64,000 nucleotides of DNA from Kiloniella spongiae (GCF_001026905.1 NZ_LAQL01000002.1:771062-835061), one strand, 5' to 3'. Numbered from the stretch's first letter, positions 46,100 through 55,270 are shown. Notes: generated from the letters alone by a model not told the origin. Numbers and translations are program-made.

Positions 46100-46321
46100 C
46101 TACCCAACAGACTGAAGCAACCGGATGTTATCAGCGGCCAGACGCCCTTTTCTGCTTTCAACCAGTTCATATTCTACCTGCTGCCCCTCTACCAAGCCTG
46201 CCAGTCCAGATTTCTGCACCGCGGCAAAATGTACAAATGCATCTTCCCCCCCCGATTGCGGCGTGATGAAACCATATCCTTTTTGGCTGCTAAACCAACG
46301 GACAATCCCCTGCTGTATCAA
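46100..46321 (-). CDS. Cold-shock domain protein
   Basis: 73-residue OB-fold protein with RNP1 GYGFITP and RNP2 DAFVHFAAV in QGIVRWFSSQKGYGFITPQSGGEDAFVHF. Csp proteins bind single-stranded RNA or DNA as RNA chaperones. The start is TTG at 46321 with AAGGAG six bases upstream, an excellent site. A terminator-like hairpin followed by six T lies just before the ribosome site. Confidence 0.93.
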   Translation of the reverse strand: MIQQGIVRWFSSQKGYGFITPQSGGEDAFVHFAAVQKSGLAGLVEGQQVEYELVESRKGRLAADNIRLLQSVG

Positions 46322-46340
46322 GATTAACTCCTTAAAAAAC

Positions 46341-46369
46341 AAGCGGCACACCCCAGAGGTGCACCGCTT
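46341..46369 (-). promoter_or_regulatory. Terminator-like leader hairpin of the cold-shock gene
   Basis: On the minus strand AAGCGGTGCACC and GGTGTGCCGCTT form a 12-base stem (two G-U pairs) around TCTGG, followed by GTTTTTT, then the AAGGAG ribosome site and the TTG start. A plus-strand reading has mismatches, so the structure is specific to the csp transcript. No other minus-strand gene lies upstream, so the hairpin most likely acts within the csp leader as an attenuator or temperature-dependent structure. Confidence 0.65.
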
Positions 46370-46712
46370 ATTGTAGCTTTTCCAAACCAGTATCCCTTAA
46401 TACTGGCAATCGTTAACAAATATGTCTGGATTTTCTATACACACAAACAGCTTGATAGAAATCAAGCCACTGAAAATCAACAGCAACATTTCCTCAAATA
46501 ATAGTTTCAATTATGGTTAATATCAATAATAGGTTGTCATTTAACGTCATCTTTTTTAATTTTTATAAGTATTCCAAAATACTACACTCTGTTTTAGTGA
46601 ATAATTTCTTGTCTCCAATGAAGCAGAGACAAATTGTCAAATTCACTTTTTTCTATTTAATTTCAATATATTGACCACATTAACCTAGTGAAATCTAGAT
46701 CAGGTACTCCAA
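46370..46712. other. AT-rich gap between the cold-shock and HugZ-type genes
   Basis: About 340 bases, strongly AT-rich, no gene. It contains the hairpin GCTTGAT-AGAA-ATCAAGC (46450-46467) and the palindrome AGTATT-CCAA-AATACT (46568-46583). The region must contain the csp promoter on the minus strand and the HugZ promoter on the plus strand; no clear Fur or Irr box was found. Confidence 0.5.
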
Positions 46713-47498
46713 ATGAATAAAATTAAACCCAACCCCAATTCTAGTGAAGCTGAAAAAGCACGAAATCTAATGCGTTGGGCAACAAAAGCCTATATTGCAA
46801 CAGAGCTTTCCCCGAATACCAAGCCAGCGGATGCTCCCGGCGGAAAAGCAATGACCGTTTCAAGTTCGCATCCCTATGCCTCATTGTCTCTTGTTGCACT
46901 GGATCATGACGCAACGCCTTACATGATGCTATCCGATCTCGCCGATCACAGCCAAAACATGGCACAGAACCCCAAAACCGGGATGCTGTTTGATGGTACA
47001 GCTGGATATCGAGATCCCTTGGCCGGCGGGCGCGTTACTTTGATCGGCACCATGCACAAAGTAAATAATGACCGGATGTTACAACGCTTTTTAACCCGGC
47101 ATCCTGCATCAAAACTCTATGCCGAGTTCAAAGACTTTAGCCTCTATCGTTACAACATACAGGAAGCACATCTTATCGGCGGGTTTGCAAAAGCCATCTG
47201 GGTCCCCGCGGAAGATCTAAAACTGGATTGCAATGAATCTCAGGAACTCATCGAAGCCGCAACATCCATCATCGACCATATGAACAGCGACCATGCAGAT
47301 GCAATTAATCTGATTGCAGAAAAAACTTTTCGGTTGGATCCGGGTAAATGGCGCATGTGCGGTATTGATCCTGAAGGGTGGGATCTGCACAACGGCCACG
47401 TTCATGCCAGATGCTCATTTGACCAACTTGTTACCACGCCAGCTGAAGCAAGGAATGCACTGGTATCCCAAACTAAAGAGGCCCGAACCACAAAGTAA
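46713..47498 (+). CDS. HugZ-type heme utilisation / pyridoxamine-phosphate-oxidase-fold protein
   Basis: 261 residues: an N-terminal split-barrel FMN-like domain (PYASLSLVALDHDATPYMMLSDLADHSQNMAQNPKTGMLFDG) and a C-terminal DUF2470-like domain (STIIDHMNSDHADAINLIAE, about 185-255). HugZ proteins break down heme to release iron in several pathogens. No heme transport genes are next to it. The arrangement of domains makes the family call firm, the heme role inferred. Confidence 0.82.
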   Translation: MNKIKPNPNSSEAEKARNLMRWATKAYIATELSPNTKPADAPGGKAMTVSSSHPYASLSLVALDHDATPYMMLSDLADHSQNMAQNPKTGMLFDGTAGYRDPLAGGRVTLIGTMHKVNNDRMLQRFLTRHPASKLYAEFKDFSLYRYNIQEAHLIGGFAKAIWVPAEDLKLDCNESQELIEAATSIIDHMNSDHADAINLIAEKTFRLDPGKWRMCGIDPEGWDLHNGHVHARCSFDQLVTTPAEARNALVSQTKEARTTK

Positions 47499-47600
47499 GG
47501 CGCATCCTGATAACATCTTGTTATCAAAAATGTTACTGGTGCTTGATCACTTAAGAAGTCATATGCACTTCATGGAACACAGACTTGGGGAATAAAACAA

Positions 47601-48041
47601 ATGTCTATGATCAAAAAAGCACTACCATATTTGCTTGCAATATTTATCGCCTATGTTTTTTTAAGATACCTGCCCTTCAAATTTGCCAAGGGTAGTCATC
47701 TTTTTCAAGTTCTCGAAGATTGGAGTGGGCTTGTGTGGTTTGAACCGCATGGTCGCTACTTAACAGGTGGTGCAGAGTTACTTGCCTGTATTTTGCTTTT
47801 CATCCCAAGACTTCAATCACTTGGCGGCTTGCTGTCACTGGCCCTGATGACAGGCGCTATTTTCTTCCACGTCTTCACGCCACTGGGTATTGATCCTTAT
47901 AATGACGGCGGGAAACTCTTCACTCAAGCTGTCGGCGTCTGGTTCTCCGGGCTGATCATCATGTATCTGCGTCGAGATGAGTTTGTTCCCCTCTTGAAAC
48001 ATCTGGGAACCGACCCCAAATTTAGTACAAGCAATATGTGA
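47601..48041 (+). CDS. DoxX-like small membrane protein
   Basis: 146 residues with four predicted helices (about 8-24 PYLLAIFIAYVFLRYL, 55-72 GGAELLACILLFIPRL, 75-95 GGLLSLALMTGAIFFHVFTP, 110-127 LFTQAVGVWFSGLIIMYL). The layout, with the GGAELL motif after helix 1, resembles the DoxX/DoxD family of membrane proteins. Role unknown. A good terminator follows. Confidence 0.68.
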   Translation: MSMIKKALPYLLAIFIAYVFLRYLPFKFAKGSHLFQVLEDWSGLVWFEPHGRYLTGGAELLACILLFIPRLQSLGGLLSLALMTGAIFFHVFTPLGIDPYNDGGKLFTQAVGVWFSGLIIMYLRRDEFVPLLKHLGTDPKFSTSNM

Positions 48042-48075
48042 TTCGATCTCCAAAATTGACCACATAGAAAATACC

Positions 48076-48104
48076 AAAGCCCGACCGAAAGGTTGGGCTT
48101 TTTT
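48076..48104 (+). terminator. Intrinsic terminator after the DoxX-like gene
   Basis: AAAGCCCGACC-GAAA-GGTTGGGCTTT (one G-U) followed by T residues. Confidence 0.9.
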
Positions 48105-48158
48105 ATTGGCAATAAAGTCTGCTATTAAGCCACAATTGATTTCAAAAGGACTTTGTTA

Positions 48159-48938
48159 ATGCATAATATCTCGGCCCTTCTATTTGATCTTGATGGCACC
48201 GTTTATCGAGGGACAGATGCCATTCCCGGCGCGAGTGATTTCATTACCACTTTGAAAGAGCGCAACATTCCCTTTTTATTTGTGACCAATCGTGGCAATC
48301 GACACCCCTCTGCCGTCGCAGATCAGCTTGTATCTATGGGCATCCCCTGCACTGAAGATGATGTCCTGACCTCTGCACAGGCCGTTGCCATGGGGCTCAC
48401 CCCCGGAACCAAAATCTATTGCCTAGGGGAGGAACCACTTAAAGAAACACTCAAAGAAGCTGGCATGGTTATTATGGAAAGTACCACGGATCATGCCGTC
48501 GATGCCGTTGTCGTCAGCTATGACCGCGGCATCAATTATGAAAAACTAAGCCATGCCCTTCGTTTTATCGATAAAGGCGCACGCTTCATTGCAACCAATA
48601 CAGACCGCTTGATCACAGTCGAAGACGGCATTTTACCCGAAGCCGGACCACTGGTTGCCGCGGTTCAGGCCGCAACAAATAAAGAGCCTGAAATTTTTGG
48701 AAAACCTGAAAAGCCCATTATGGATGCTGCTTTAAAACGCATAAGGAAACCAGCAGATCAGTGTGCCATTATCGGGGATAACCTCTTCACGGATATTCTT
48801 GCAGGACACAAGGCAGGTATGAAATCTGTTCTGATCCTGACTGGTGTGGCCAGCCGCAAAGATGGCGAACATGCTGAATATAAACCAACCTGGATTGCCG
48901 AAGACTATAAAGACCTCGCTGACATCTTGTTTGAATAA
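48159..48938 (+). CDS. HAD-IIA family phosphatase (NagD-like)
   Basis: 259 residues. HAD motif I is LFDLDGTVYRG with nucleophile Asp10 and Asp12; motif II TNRG; motif III/IV in GKPEKPIMDAALKRI and IIGDNLFTDILAG. The cap is of the NagD type. Likely substrates are nucleotide or sugar phosphates; no specific one is indicated. ATG at 48159 is used; the TTG six bases earlier is too close to AAAAGGA. Confidence 0.88.
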   Translation: MHNISALLFDLDGTVYRGTDAIPGASDFITTLKERNIPFLFVTNRGNRHPSAVADQLVSMGIPCTEDDVLTSAQAVAMGLTPGTKIYCLGEEPLKETLKEAGMVIMESTTDHAVDAVVVSYDRGINYEKLSHALRFIDKGARFIATNTDRLITVEDGILPEAGPLVAAVQAATNKEPEIFGKPEKPIMDAALKRIRKPADQCAIIGDNLFTDILAGHKAGMKSVLILTGVASRKDGEHAEYKPTWIAEDYKDLADILFE

Positions 48939-48943
48939 TAGAA

Positions 48944-48965
48944 AAGCCGGGCATAAAACCCGGTT
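48944..48965. terminator. Convergent terminator between the HAD gene and polA
   Basis: GCCGGG-(7)-CCCGGT with A- and T-rich flanks on both sides, placed between the two gene 3' ends. Confidence 0.7.
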
Positions 48966-48991
48966 CTTTCAATATCACTCAGCATTTATTT

Positions 48992-51772
48992 CTAATGTGC
49001 CTCGCCCCAGCTACGTCCAACACCTGCATCTGCGGTAAGAGGTATTGAGAGTTTCAGCACAGGATCACAGGCATTTTCCATAACAGAACGAACAACCTCT
49101 GAAGTCGCTTCAACTTCTGCTTCGGGAACTTCAAAGATCAATTCATCGTGCACCTGAAGCAGCATTTTTGCGTTTAAATCAGCATTGCCCAACGCAGCTG
49201 GCATTCTGATCATTGCCCGTTTAATAATATCTGCTGCTGTTCCCTGAATTGGTGCATTAATGGCTGCACGTTCACCAAAGTTCTTCCGCATTGGATTTTT
49301 CTCATTGATCGACGGCACATGAATATGACGCCCGAAGAGTGTTTTCACAAACCCATGTTTATGGGCAAACTCTTTGGTTTCTTCCATGTAGCGTTTGATC
49401 CCCGGAAAACGTCCGAAATAAGCATCGATATAATCTTTGGCATCTTTTCGGGAAATCCCCAAGCTCGCGGCCAAACCAAAGGCCGACTGCCCATAGATAA
49501 TACCGAAATTAATCGCCTTGGCCTGTCGGCGTATCATCGGATCCATGCCTTCAATTGGCGTATTAAAAACCTGATGTGCCGTAATGGCATGAATATCCTG
49601 CCCCTCAATAAAGGCCTGACGTAAAGCGTCTTCTTCAGCGATTTCAGCCACAAGCCGTAACTCTACCTGAGAATAATCCACAGAAAGCAGTTTAAAACCA
49701 TCTTCAGCAATAAAAGCATCTCTGATCTTTCGACCTTCTTCGGTGCGTACAGGAATGTTCTGCAGATTTGGATCGGATGAAGATAATCGCCCGGTTGATG
49801 CCACGGCCTGCGCATAGGAGGTATGGACGCGTCCCGTTTTGCTATTGATTTGATCCTGCAAAGCATCTGTATAGGTACTTTTCAACTTGGCAAGCTGACG
49901 CCATTCCAAAACTTTAGTCGGTAAAGTATGACCTTCGGCAGCTAACCCCTCTAGAATGTCTGCCCCGGTACTGTAAGAACCGCTTTTACCTTTTTTACCC
50001 CCCGGTAATCCCAGTTTATCAAACAGAATTTCACCCAACTGCTTGGGGGATCCAATGGTAAAGGGCTCACCGGCTATTTCATGAATCTCGGATTGCAATT
50101 CGACCAGACGTTGGGCAAAATTGTTAGAAAGGCGATGCAGGAAAGGTCGATCCGCCTTAATCCCGCGCTGTTCCATATCCGACAGCACTTTTACCAAAGG
50201 CCGTTCAATCGTCTCATAGACAGTTGTCATCTTTTCAGGAACCAGACGTGGCTTCAAAGCAGCATGAAGACGATAGGTAATCAAGGCATCTTCCGCAGCA
50301 TAATCCAAGGCTTTATCCAAAGGCACCTTATCAAAGGTAACCTGAGATTTCCCTGTTCCGGCAACTTCCTTGAATTTAATAGTCGTGTGATCCAGGTGAA
50401 GCTCAGCCAATTCGTCCATGCCATGACCGTGCATACCACCTTCAAGCACATAAGATAACAGCATCGTGTCATCAACCGGAGAGACAGAGATACCGTTTTG
50501 AGCAAAAATCACCATATCATACTTGATATTTTGCCCGATTTTGAGAACCGACGGATCTTCCAGCAACGGCTTCAAAAGTTCTATGGCACGCTCTTTCGGT
50601 ATTTGCGTCGGGCGATCTGCTGAACCGCCCAACAGATCAAGCCCACCATCACCACTTTCAGAGATCGCAATATGATCGAGCGGAATGTAACAAGCCCTGT
50701 TGCCCCCAGTGGACAAACTCACGCCAACAAGATTGGCGCTCATGGCATTCAGTGACGTTGTCTCCGTATCAACGGCAACAGTTCCCTTTAGCTTCGCATC
50801 AGAAATCCAGCGCATAAGTGCGACTTCATCCTGCACCAATTCATATTCGGGATCGCCATCTTCAGAAGCAGCTTCGTCAGCCACTTCCATCGGTGCATCC
50901 CCAAGTCGCTTTGACATTCTCGCCAAAAGAGATCTGAAAGCATTTACTTCCAAAAAGGGACGAAGAATTTCTGCCTCAGGTTCCCGGGTCGCAAAACCTT
51001 CCAACGGAATTTCGACAGGTACATCCTGTTTAAGTGTCACCAGTTGCTTACTGATACGGGCAAGTTCTGCGTTATCCTGAAGCTTTTCACGGCGTTTTGG
51101 CTGTTTAATCTCACCTGCACGTTCAAGCAGACTTTCAAGATCCCCATATTCAGTAATAAGTTGGGCAGCGGTTTTGATTCCGATACCCGGCACTCCCGGT
51201 ACGTTATCAACGGAATCACCTGCCAAGGCCTGTACATCAACAACCTTGTCCGGTTGAACACCGAATTTTTCAAAGACTTCAGCCGGACCAATGGTTTTGT
51301 TCTTCATCGGGTCCATCATGGAGATGCCTGGTTCGACCAACTGCATCAAATCCTTGTCTGATGACACGATGGTTACATCAATGCCTTTTTCCTTGGCTTG
51401 ACGCGCGTAGGTCGCAATCAGATCATCCGCTTCAAAGCCTTTCATTTCCACCTGCGGCAGGTTCAGGGCCTCAGTTGCTTCTCTGATAAGGGCAAATTGA
51501 GGGATCAGATCTTCAGGTGCATCCGGTCTATGGGATTTATAATCTTCATAGATATCCATCCGGAAACTTTCGCGTCCGGCGTCAAAGATAACCGCAATAC
51601 CATCAGCTTCCATATCGTCGCGCAGTTTGAGCAACATATTGGTAAATCCGAAAACAGCATTAACGGGTGTTCCGTCAGGCCGTGTCATCGGGGGAATGCC
51701 AAAGAAAGCCCGGAAAATATATCCGGAACCATCGACGAGGTAGAGGTGCTTGAAAGGTACGTTATCAGTCAT
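48992..51772 (-). CDS. polA: DNA polymerase I
   Basis: 926 residues with all three domains: 5'-3' exonuclease/flap (LYLVDGSGYIFRAFFGIPPM, VQALAGDSVDNVPGVPGIGIKTA), 3'-5' proofreading exonuclease with the acidic DTETTSLN intact, and family A polymerase (LLSVDYSQVELRLVAEIAEE, QAKAINFGIIYG, LLQVHDELIFEV). It fills Okazaki gaps and serves repair. ATG at 51772 is chosen over the in-frame TTG at 51790. It stands alone on its strand. Confidence 0.97.
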   Translation of the reverse strand: MTDNVPFKHLYLVDGSGYIFRAFFGIPPMTRPDGTPVNAVFGFTNMLLKLRDDMEADGIAVIFDAGRESFRMDIYEDYKSHRPDAPEDLIPQFALIREATEALNLPQVEMKGFEADDLIATYARQAKEKGIDVTIVSSDKDLMQLVEPGISMMDPMKNKTIGPAEVFEKFGVQPDKVVDVQALAGDSVDNVPGVPGIGIKTAAQLITEYGDLESLLERAGEIKQPKRREKLQDNAELARISKQLVTLKQDVPVEIPLEGFATREPEAEILRPFLEVNAFRSLLARMSKRLGDAPMEVADEAASEDGDPEYELVQDEVALMRWISDAKLKGTVAVDTETTSLNAMSANLVGVSLSTGGNRACYIPLDHIAISESGDGGLDLLGGSADRPTQIPKERAIELLKPLLEDPSVLKIGQNIKYDMVIFAQNGISVSPVDDTMLLSYVLEGGMHGHGMDELAELHLDHTTIKFKEVAGTGKSQVTFDKVPLDKALDYAAEDALITYRLHAALKPRLVPEKMTTVYETIERPLVKVLSDMEQRGIKADRPFLHRLSNNFAQRLVELQSEIHEIAGEPFTIGSPKQLGEILFDKLGLPGGKKGKSGSYSTGADILEGLAAEGHTLPTKVLEWRQLAKLKSTYTDALQDQINSKTGRVHTSYAQAVASTGRLSSSDPNLQNIPVRTEEGRKIRDAFIAEDGFKLLSVDYSQVELRLVAEIAEEDALRQAFIEGQDIHAITAHQVFNTPIEGMDPMIRRQAKAINFGIIYGQSAFGLAASLGISRKDAKDYIDAYFGRFPGIKRYMEETKEFAHKHGFVKTLFGRHIHVPSINEKNPMRKNFGERAAINAPIQGTAADIIKRAMIRMPAALGNADLNAKMLLQVHDELIFEVPEAEVEATSEVVRSVMENACDPVLKLSIPLTADAGVGRSWGEAH

Positions 51773-51923
51773 GCTGCACAGAATGCCCAAGAGGCACTGT
51801 TAAGTCGAGCAGGAATGATAGAAATATGCCCTGAAATCATAAAAATTTAATTTCTTGAAAATCCAGCATAAAATACAAAAAAGACTTACCCGACGAAATC
51901 AGTCAATTTTTTTCATTCCAAAT

Positions 51924-51949
51924 GGAATAAAACCAAAGTCCGAGACGTT
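51924..51949 (+). promoter_or_regulatory. Candidate ECF sigma promoter of the sulfite oxidase gene
   Basis: GGAAT (51924-51928), 17 bases, CGTT (51946-51949), close to the GGAAC-N16/17-CGTT pattern of ECF promoters. It predicts a start near 51956 and a leader of about 50 bases. The same segment carries GGAATAA and TTATTCC as inverted copies, and ATTCC-AAAT-GGAAT (51915-51928), so a palindromic operator is possible too. Confidence 0.5.
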
Positions 51950-52007
51950 ATTCCAACAGTTACAAAGAGAATAAAAATAAATAATTCACTACGTACACGG
52001 GGAATAC

Positions 52008-53330
52008 ATGACTGAAAAACCATCAAAAAAACCTACTAAAAACTCTGGAATTCCAAAGCTTTTTGACCTCTACTCATCCGATCCAGCTGCCGCTGATTAC
52101 AAAATTTTCGGGCGTGTTCCCGATCAAAATCGCCGTGGCTTTCTAAAAGGTGCGGGTCTTGCCACAATGGGGGCAATGCTTGGAGCTTCAATTCCCTTTA
52201 GCAAAAACATGCCATCCGGCTTAATCCCGGTTGCCCTTGCTGAAACAAATGGTGTCATCGAAGGGAAAGACGGATTAACGCTCCTCAATGATCGCCCTCT
52301 CAATGCAGAAACACCGCCACACCTTCTTGATGATGCTATAACACCAGTAAATCATCACTTCATTCGCAATAACGGCATTCCACCAGAAGAAATGGATCCA
52401 GAGACCTGGACCCTGACCATTGACGGCCTCGTCGATAAACCTATGACGCTCTCAATTGCTGATCTAAAAAGTAAATTTGAAGTTGTCACCAAAGCACTCG
52501 TCATCGAGTGTGGCGGAAATGGACGCGCCTATTTTAATCCACCTGCAAAAGGTAACCAATGGACCCTTGGTGCAGTTGCCTGTTCTCAATGGACAGGTGT
52601 GCGTTTGAAGGATGTTCTGGAAGCCGCTGGTGTTCAAAGCAGTGTGGTTTATACCGCACATGAAGGTGCAGACGCCCACCTTTCAGGGGATCCGGAAAAG
52701 CTGCCTATTTCTCGTGGTGTTCCCATAGCTAAAGCAATGGATCCGAATATTCTGATTGCTTTTGAACAGAATGGCGAACCAATTCATCCCATGAACGGTG
52801 CACCTTTGCGTCTTGTTGTTCCGGGCTGGCCCGGATCCTGTTCACAGAAATGGCTAACGCGCATCTGGCTACGGGATCAGGTTCACGATGGTCCTAAAAT
52901 GACAGGCAAAGCCTACCGCGTTCCTAATCATCCGGTTTCCCCAGGTGAAAAAGTCGATAAAAAAGACTTTGAAATTATCGAACGTATGCCAGTTAAATCC
53001 CTTATTACCTTCCCGCAATCCGGTTTGGAAACCGCAGATAAGAACATTACCGTTCGCGGACACGCATGGTCCGGGGATCGAGATATCAGTTCGTTGAAAG
53101 TTTCTGTTGATTTCGGGGCAACTTGGCTGGATGCCAAACTGAACACAGCGGCAAATACAGGCGCTTGGCAAAATTGGTCTGCTGAGATCGCCTTACCAGA
53201 AAAGGGCTATTACGAAATTTGGGCCAAAGCCACAGATTCTGAAGGCGAAAGCCAACCCCATGCGATTGACTGGAACCCCAAAGGCTATCTGAACAATACC
53301 ATGCACCGCATCGCTGTTCGGGTTTCTTAA
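52008..53330 (+). CDS. Tat-exported sulfite oxidase-family molybdenum oxidoreductase (SorT/SorA type)
   Basis: 440 residues. A twin-arginine signal RRGFLKGAGLATMGAMLGA (42-60) follows a 40-residue polar head, longer than usual. The molybdopterin domain has TLTIDGLVDKPMTLSIADLKS and VIECGGNGRAYF with the Mo-binding Cys168; the C-terminal Mo-co dimerisation domain (ITVRGHAWSGDRDISSLKVSVDFGATW) is complete. It most likely oxidises sulfite to sulfate in the periplasm, passing electrons to the cytochrome c encoded next. The paired cytochrome matches the SorA/SorB or SorT type. Confidence 0.88.
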   Translation: MTEKPSKKPTKNSGIPKLFDLYSSDPAAADYKIFGRVPDQNRRGFLKGAGLATMGAMLGASIPFSKNMPSGLIPVALAETNGVIEGKDGLTLLNDRPLNAETPPHLLDDAITPVNHHFIRNNGIPPEEMDPETWTLTIDGLVDKPMTLSIADLKSKFEVVTKALVIECGGNGRAYFNPPAKGNQWTLGAVACSQWTGVRLKDVLEAAGVQSSVVYTAHEGADAHLSGDPEKLPISRGVPIAKAMDPNILIAFEQNGEPIHPMNGAPLRLVVPGWPGSCSQKWLTRIWLRDQVHDGPKMTGKAYRVPNHPVSPGEKVDKKDFEIIERMPVKSLITFPQSGLETADKNITVRGHAWSGDRDISSLKVSVDFGATWLDAKLNTAANTGAWQNWSAEIALPEKGYYEIWAKATDSEGESQPHAIDWNPKGYLNNTMHRIAVRVS

Positions 53331-53429
53331 ACTCTTCCAGTTCTTTTTGTTTGTACCTTGGCGGTCATTTTCACCGCCAAGGTGGTTCGTGCTATGGTCA
53401 TGAACACTCTATGTATGGATAATTACACG

Positions 53430-53774
53430 ATGACAAAAACATCACTGCGTCGCGGTGCTGCAACAGCTTTCCTATTGGTTTCCGCTTTTTTTGCCCTTAG
53501 TGCTCCGAGTCTCGGGCAAGATACCGACGAAGACGAGTTTGAAGGACTTGTCGCAGGCCCAGGACAGGAAGAGGTTTTGATTTACTGTTCCGCCTGCCAC
53601 TCAACAAAAATTGTCCAACAACAAGGGTTGTCTCGGGATGAGTGGGCGGAAACACTGGAATGGATGGTCGAAGATCAGGGCATGAGCGAGATTGACGAAC
53701 CTGATTTAACTTTAATTCTCGATTATCTCGCCAAGAACTATAACGTCGATCGTCCAAATTTCCCGACAAACTAA
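53430..53774 (+). CDS. Exported c-type cytochrome partner of the sulfite oxidase
   Basis: 114 residues: signal peptide (RRGAATAFLLVSAFFALSAPSLGQ), one heme c site CSACH (Cys53, Cys56, His57) and a short C-terminal part with GMSEIDEPDLTLILDYL; Met97 there may be the sixth ligand. It resembles SorB, the monoheme cytochrome subunit of sulfite dehydrogenase. It lies 99 bases after the Mo subunit. ATG at 53430 is the likeliest start; ATG at 53415 would add five residues. Confidence 0.8.
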   Translation: MTKTSLRRGAATAFLLVSAFFALSAPSLGQDTDEDEFEGLVAGPGQEEVLIYCSACHSTKIVQQQGLSRDEWAETLEWMVEDQGMSEIDEPDLTLILDYLAKNYNVDRPNFPTN

Positions 53775-53890
53775 GTTGGAAAACCATATTTGTTTCAGGG
53801 AATATGCTCAATACAAAGCCGGGCAAATATTTGTCCGGCTTCATCTTTGTTATATTGTTTGATTAGGCTGCTTGCGAAGTCTCAAACAAC

Positions 53891-54721
53891 CTACGCACAA
53901 GGTGTCGACTGCGCGTAGACCTGCTGCATTGCGTACTGCACTTCATCATTAGAAGAAGGAAGGTTTCTTTCCCCTTCAAGCTTCAGATAAGTCGCAATAG
54001 AATCAAACCGCTTTTGTTCCATACCTGTTGCCAGCAAAGCAAAACGAAAACGCTCCCCATTCCAGAAATCGGATACTAGATTTTTTGCCCCGACACGATC
54101 AGAAAACCCTTCCTCGATCTCACTGTTATGAAGCTTTTGACCATTCTGAAGGGGCGTTGCCAACAAAGAAACCCGACATCCCCGTAAGCCCCGATAATGC
54201 ATAACAATTGCGTCATCACGATCAAAAGTGCTGATAGACAAATCCACAAGATAAAGCTTGCTGCCTGTAAGGTCCGGCGCTTGTATCGTGCCCGATACTG
54301 CAGCCGCGATCAGAGGCTTGTATTCAAGCTCCGATACAACAAAACTTTGGCCGGACAGATCTTCATGACGGTCCAGCGCCCAATAGTCAAAATCGGGAGA
54401 AGAAAAATACCCCAAAGGAAATAGCATCACAAACAAGACAATAACCGCAGCAAGAGCAGATACCCCGCCCGCGATCTGTTTGTACCCAGTCGTTTTTCTT
54501 TCCTCTGTGGCAGATGTCTGTTCGTCAGAACTGATCAAAGCACTCCCCGCCAGGGCGTTCTTTAAAAGCTTAAGTCGTGCAATTTCAGACGCAATATCCA
54601 GATCTTTTTTGGCACAGCTTTCTACCCATGCCTCTTGGGACGGAGATAATTCACCATCGAGAAAAGCATTTAGTATTTCCCAATTCGGCTTTTCACCGAT
54701 GGGGCCATCCTTAGAGGACAT
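53891..54721 (-). CDS. Anti-sigma factor (membrane-bound)
   Basis: 276 residues: a cytoplasmic N-terminal helix region (NWEILNAFLDGELSPSQEAWVESCAKKDLDIASEIARLKLLKNAL) typical of anti-sigma domains but without the HxxxCxxC zinc motif, a membrane helix at about 83-104, and a periplasmic domain of about 165 residues. Such proteins hold their ECF sigma factor inactive until a periplasmic signal arrives. It follows the sigma gene by 18 bases. It is convergent with the sulfite-oxidase/cytochrome genes, ending 117 bases from them. Confidence 0.8.
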   Translation of the reverse strand: MSSKDGPIGEKPNWEILNAFLDGELSPSQEAWVESCAKKDLDIASEIARLKLLKNALAGSALISSDEQTSATEERKTTGYKQIAGGVSALAAVIVLFVMLFPLGYFSSPDFDYWALDRHEDLSGQSFVVSELEYKPLIAAAVSGTIQAPDLTGSKLYLVDLSISTFDRDDAIVMHYRGLRGCRVSLLATPLQNGQKLHNSEIEEGFSDRVGAKNLVSDFWNGERFRFALLATGMEQKRFDSIATYLKLEGERNLPSSNDEVQYAMQQVYAQSTPCA

Positions 54722-54739
54722 AATTAACAGTACTCACAA

Positions 54740-55270
54740 TTAACGGTATTCATATGGGAACTTAACAATCTTTTCTTCCGCCTCATCTTCCAGCCTTTGC
54801 AACAACGCTTGCCGTGCACGACTAATCCTGCTCATAACCGTGCCCGGAGAAATGTCCAATAGCTCGGCCACTTCTTTGTAACGTAATCCCAAAATATCCA
54901 CCAAGGCCAAAACCTCTCTATGATCCGCGGAGAGTTCTTCATAAGCCTTTCTGATTGATAAAGTATCTTCAGGATCAAGGGATTGGTCGTTGATCTCACT
55001 TACCCAACGTTTCTCCTGTGCAAAATATTCCCTACGCACCGTCTTTTTTCTTTGTTCATCAAAGAAGTGGTTGCGAAGAACACGGAACAGCCAGGGCCGT
55101 AATTCGTCTGCTGATTTTAATCGTGATCCAGATTCTAACGCCCGCGCGATTGCTTCCTGCACCAGATCTTCAGCTTGATCCCGATCGCCACAAAGGGCGA
55201 TGGCATAGGCTTTCAAATCCGGAACCAGTTTTTCTATGCGTCGACGACTGCCGAAAAATGACCGTAACAA
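54740..55270 (-). CDS. RNA polymerase ECF-type sigma factor
   Basis: 176 residues with region 2 (LKAYAIALCGDRDQAEDLVQEAIARAL, RPWLFRVLRNHFFDEQRK) and region 4 (HREVLALVDILGLRYKEVAELLDISPGTVMSRISRARQALL). The start appears to be TTG at 55270 with GGGAAG upstream. Co-transcribed with the anti-sigma gene. The sulfite-oxidase promoter with GGAAT-N17-CGTT is a candidate target; no such motif was seen ahead of this gene. Confidence 0.87.
   Translation of the reverse strand: MLRSFFGSRRRIEKLVPDLKAYAIALCGDRDQAEDLVQEAIARALESGSRLKSADELRPWLFRVLRNHFFDEQRKKTVRREYFAQEKRWVSEINDQSLDPEDTLSIRKAYEELSADHREVLALVDILGLRYKEVAELLDISPGTVMSRISRARQALLQRLEDEAEEKIVKFPYEYR

Noticed and set aside
46568..46583. AGTATT-CCAA-AATACT as a Fur or Irr site for the HugZ-type gene
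   Set aside because: It does not fit the known Fur or Irr consensus, and short AT-rich palindromes are frequent in this gap.
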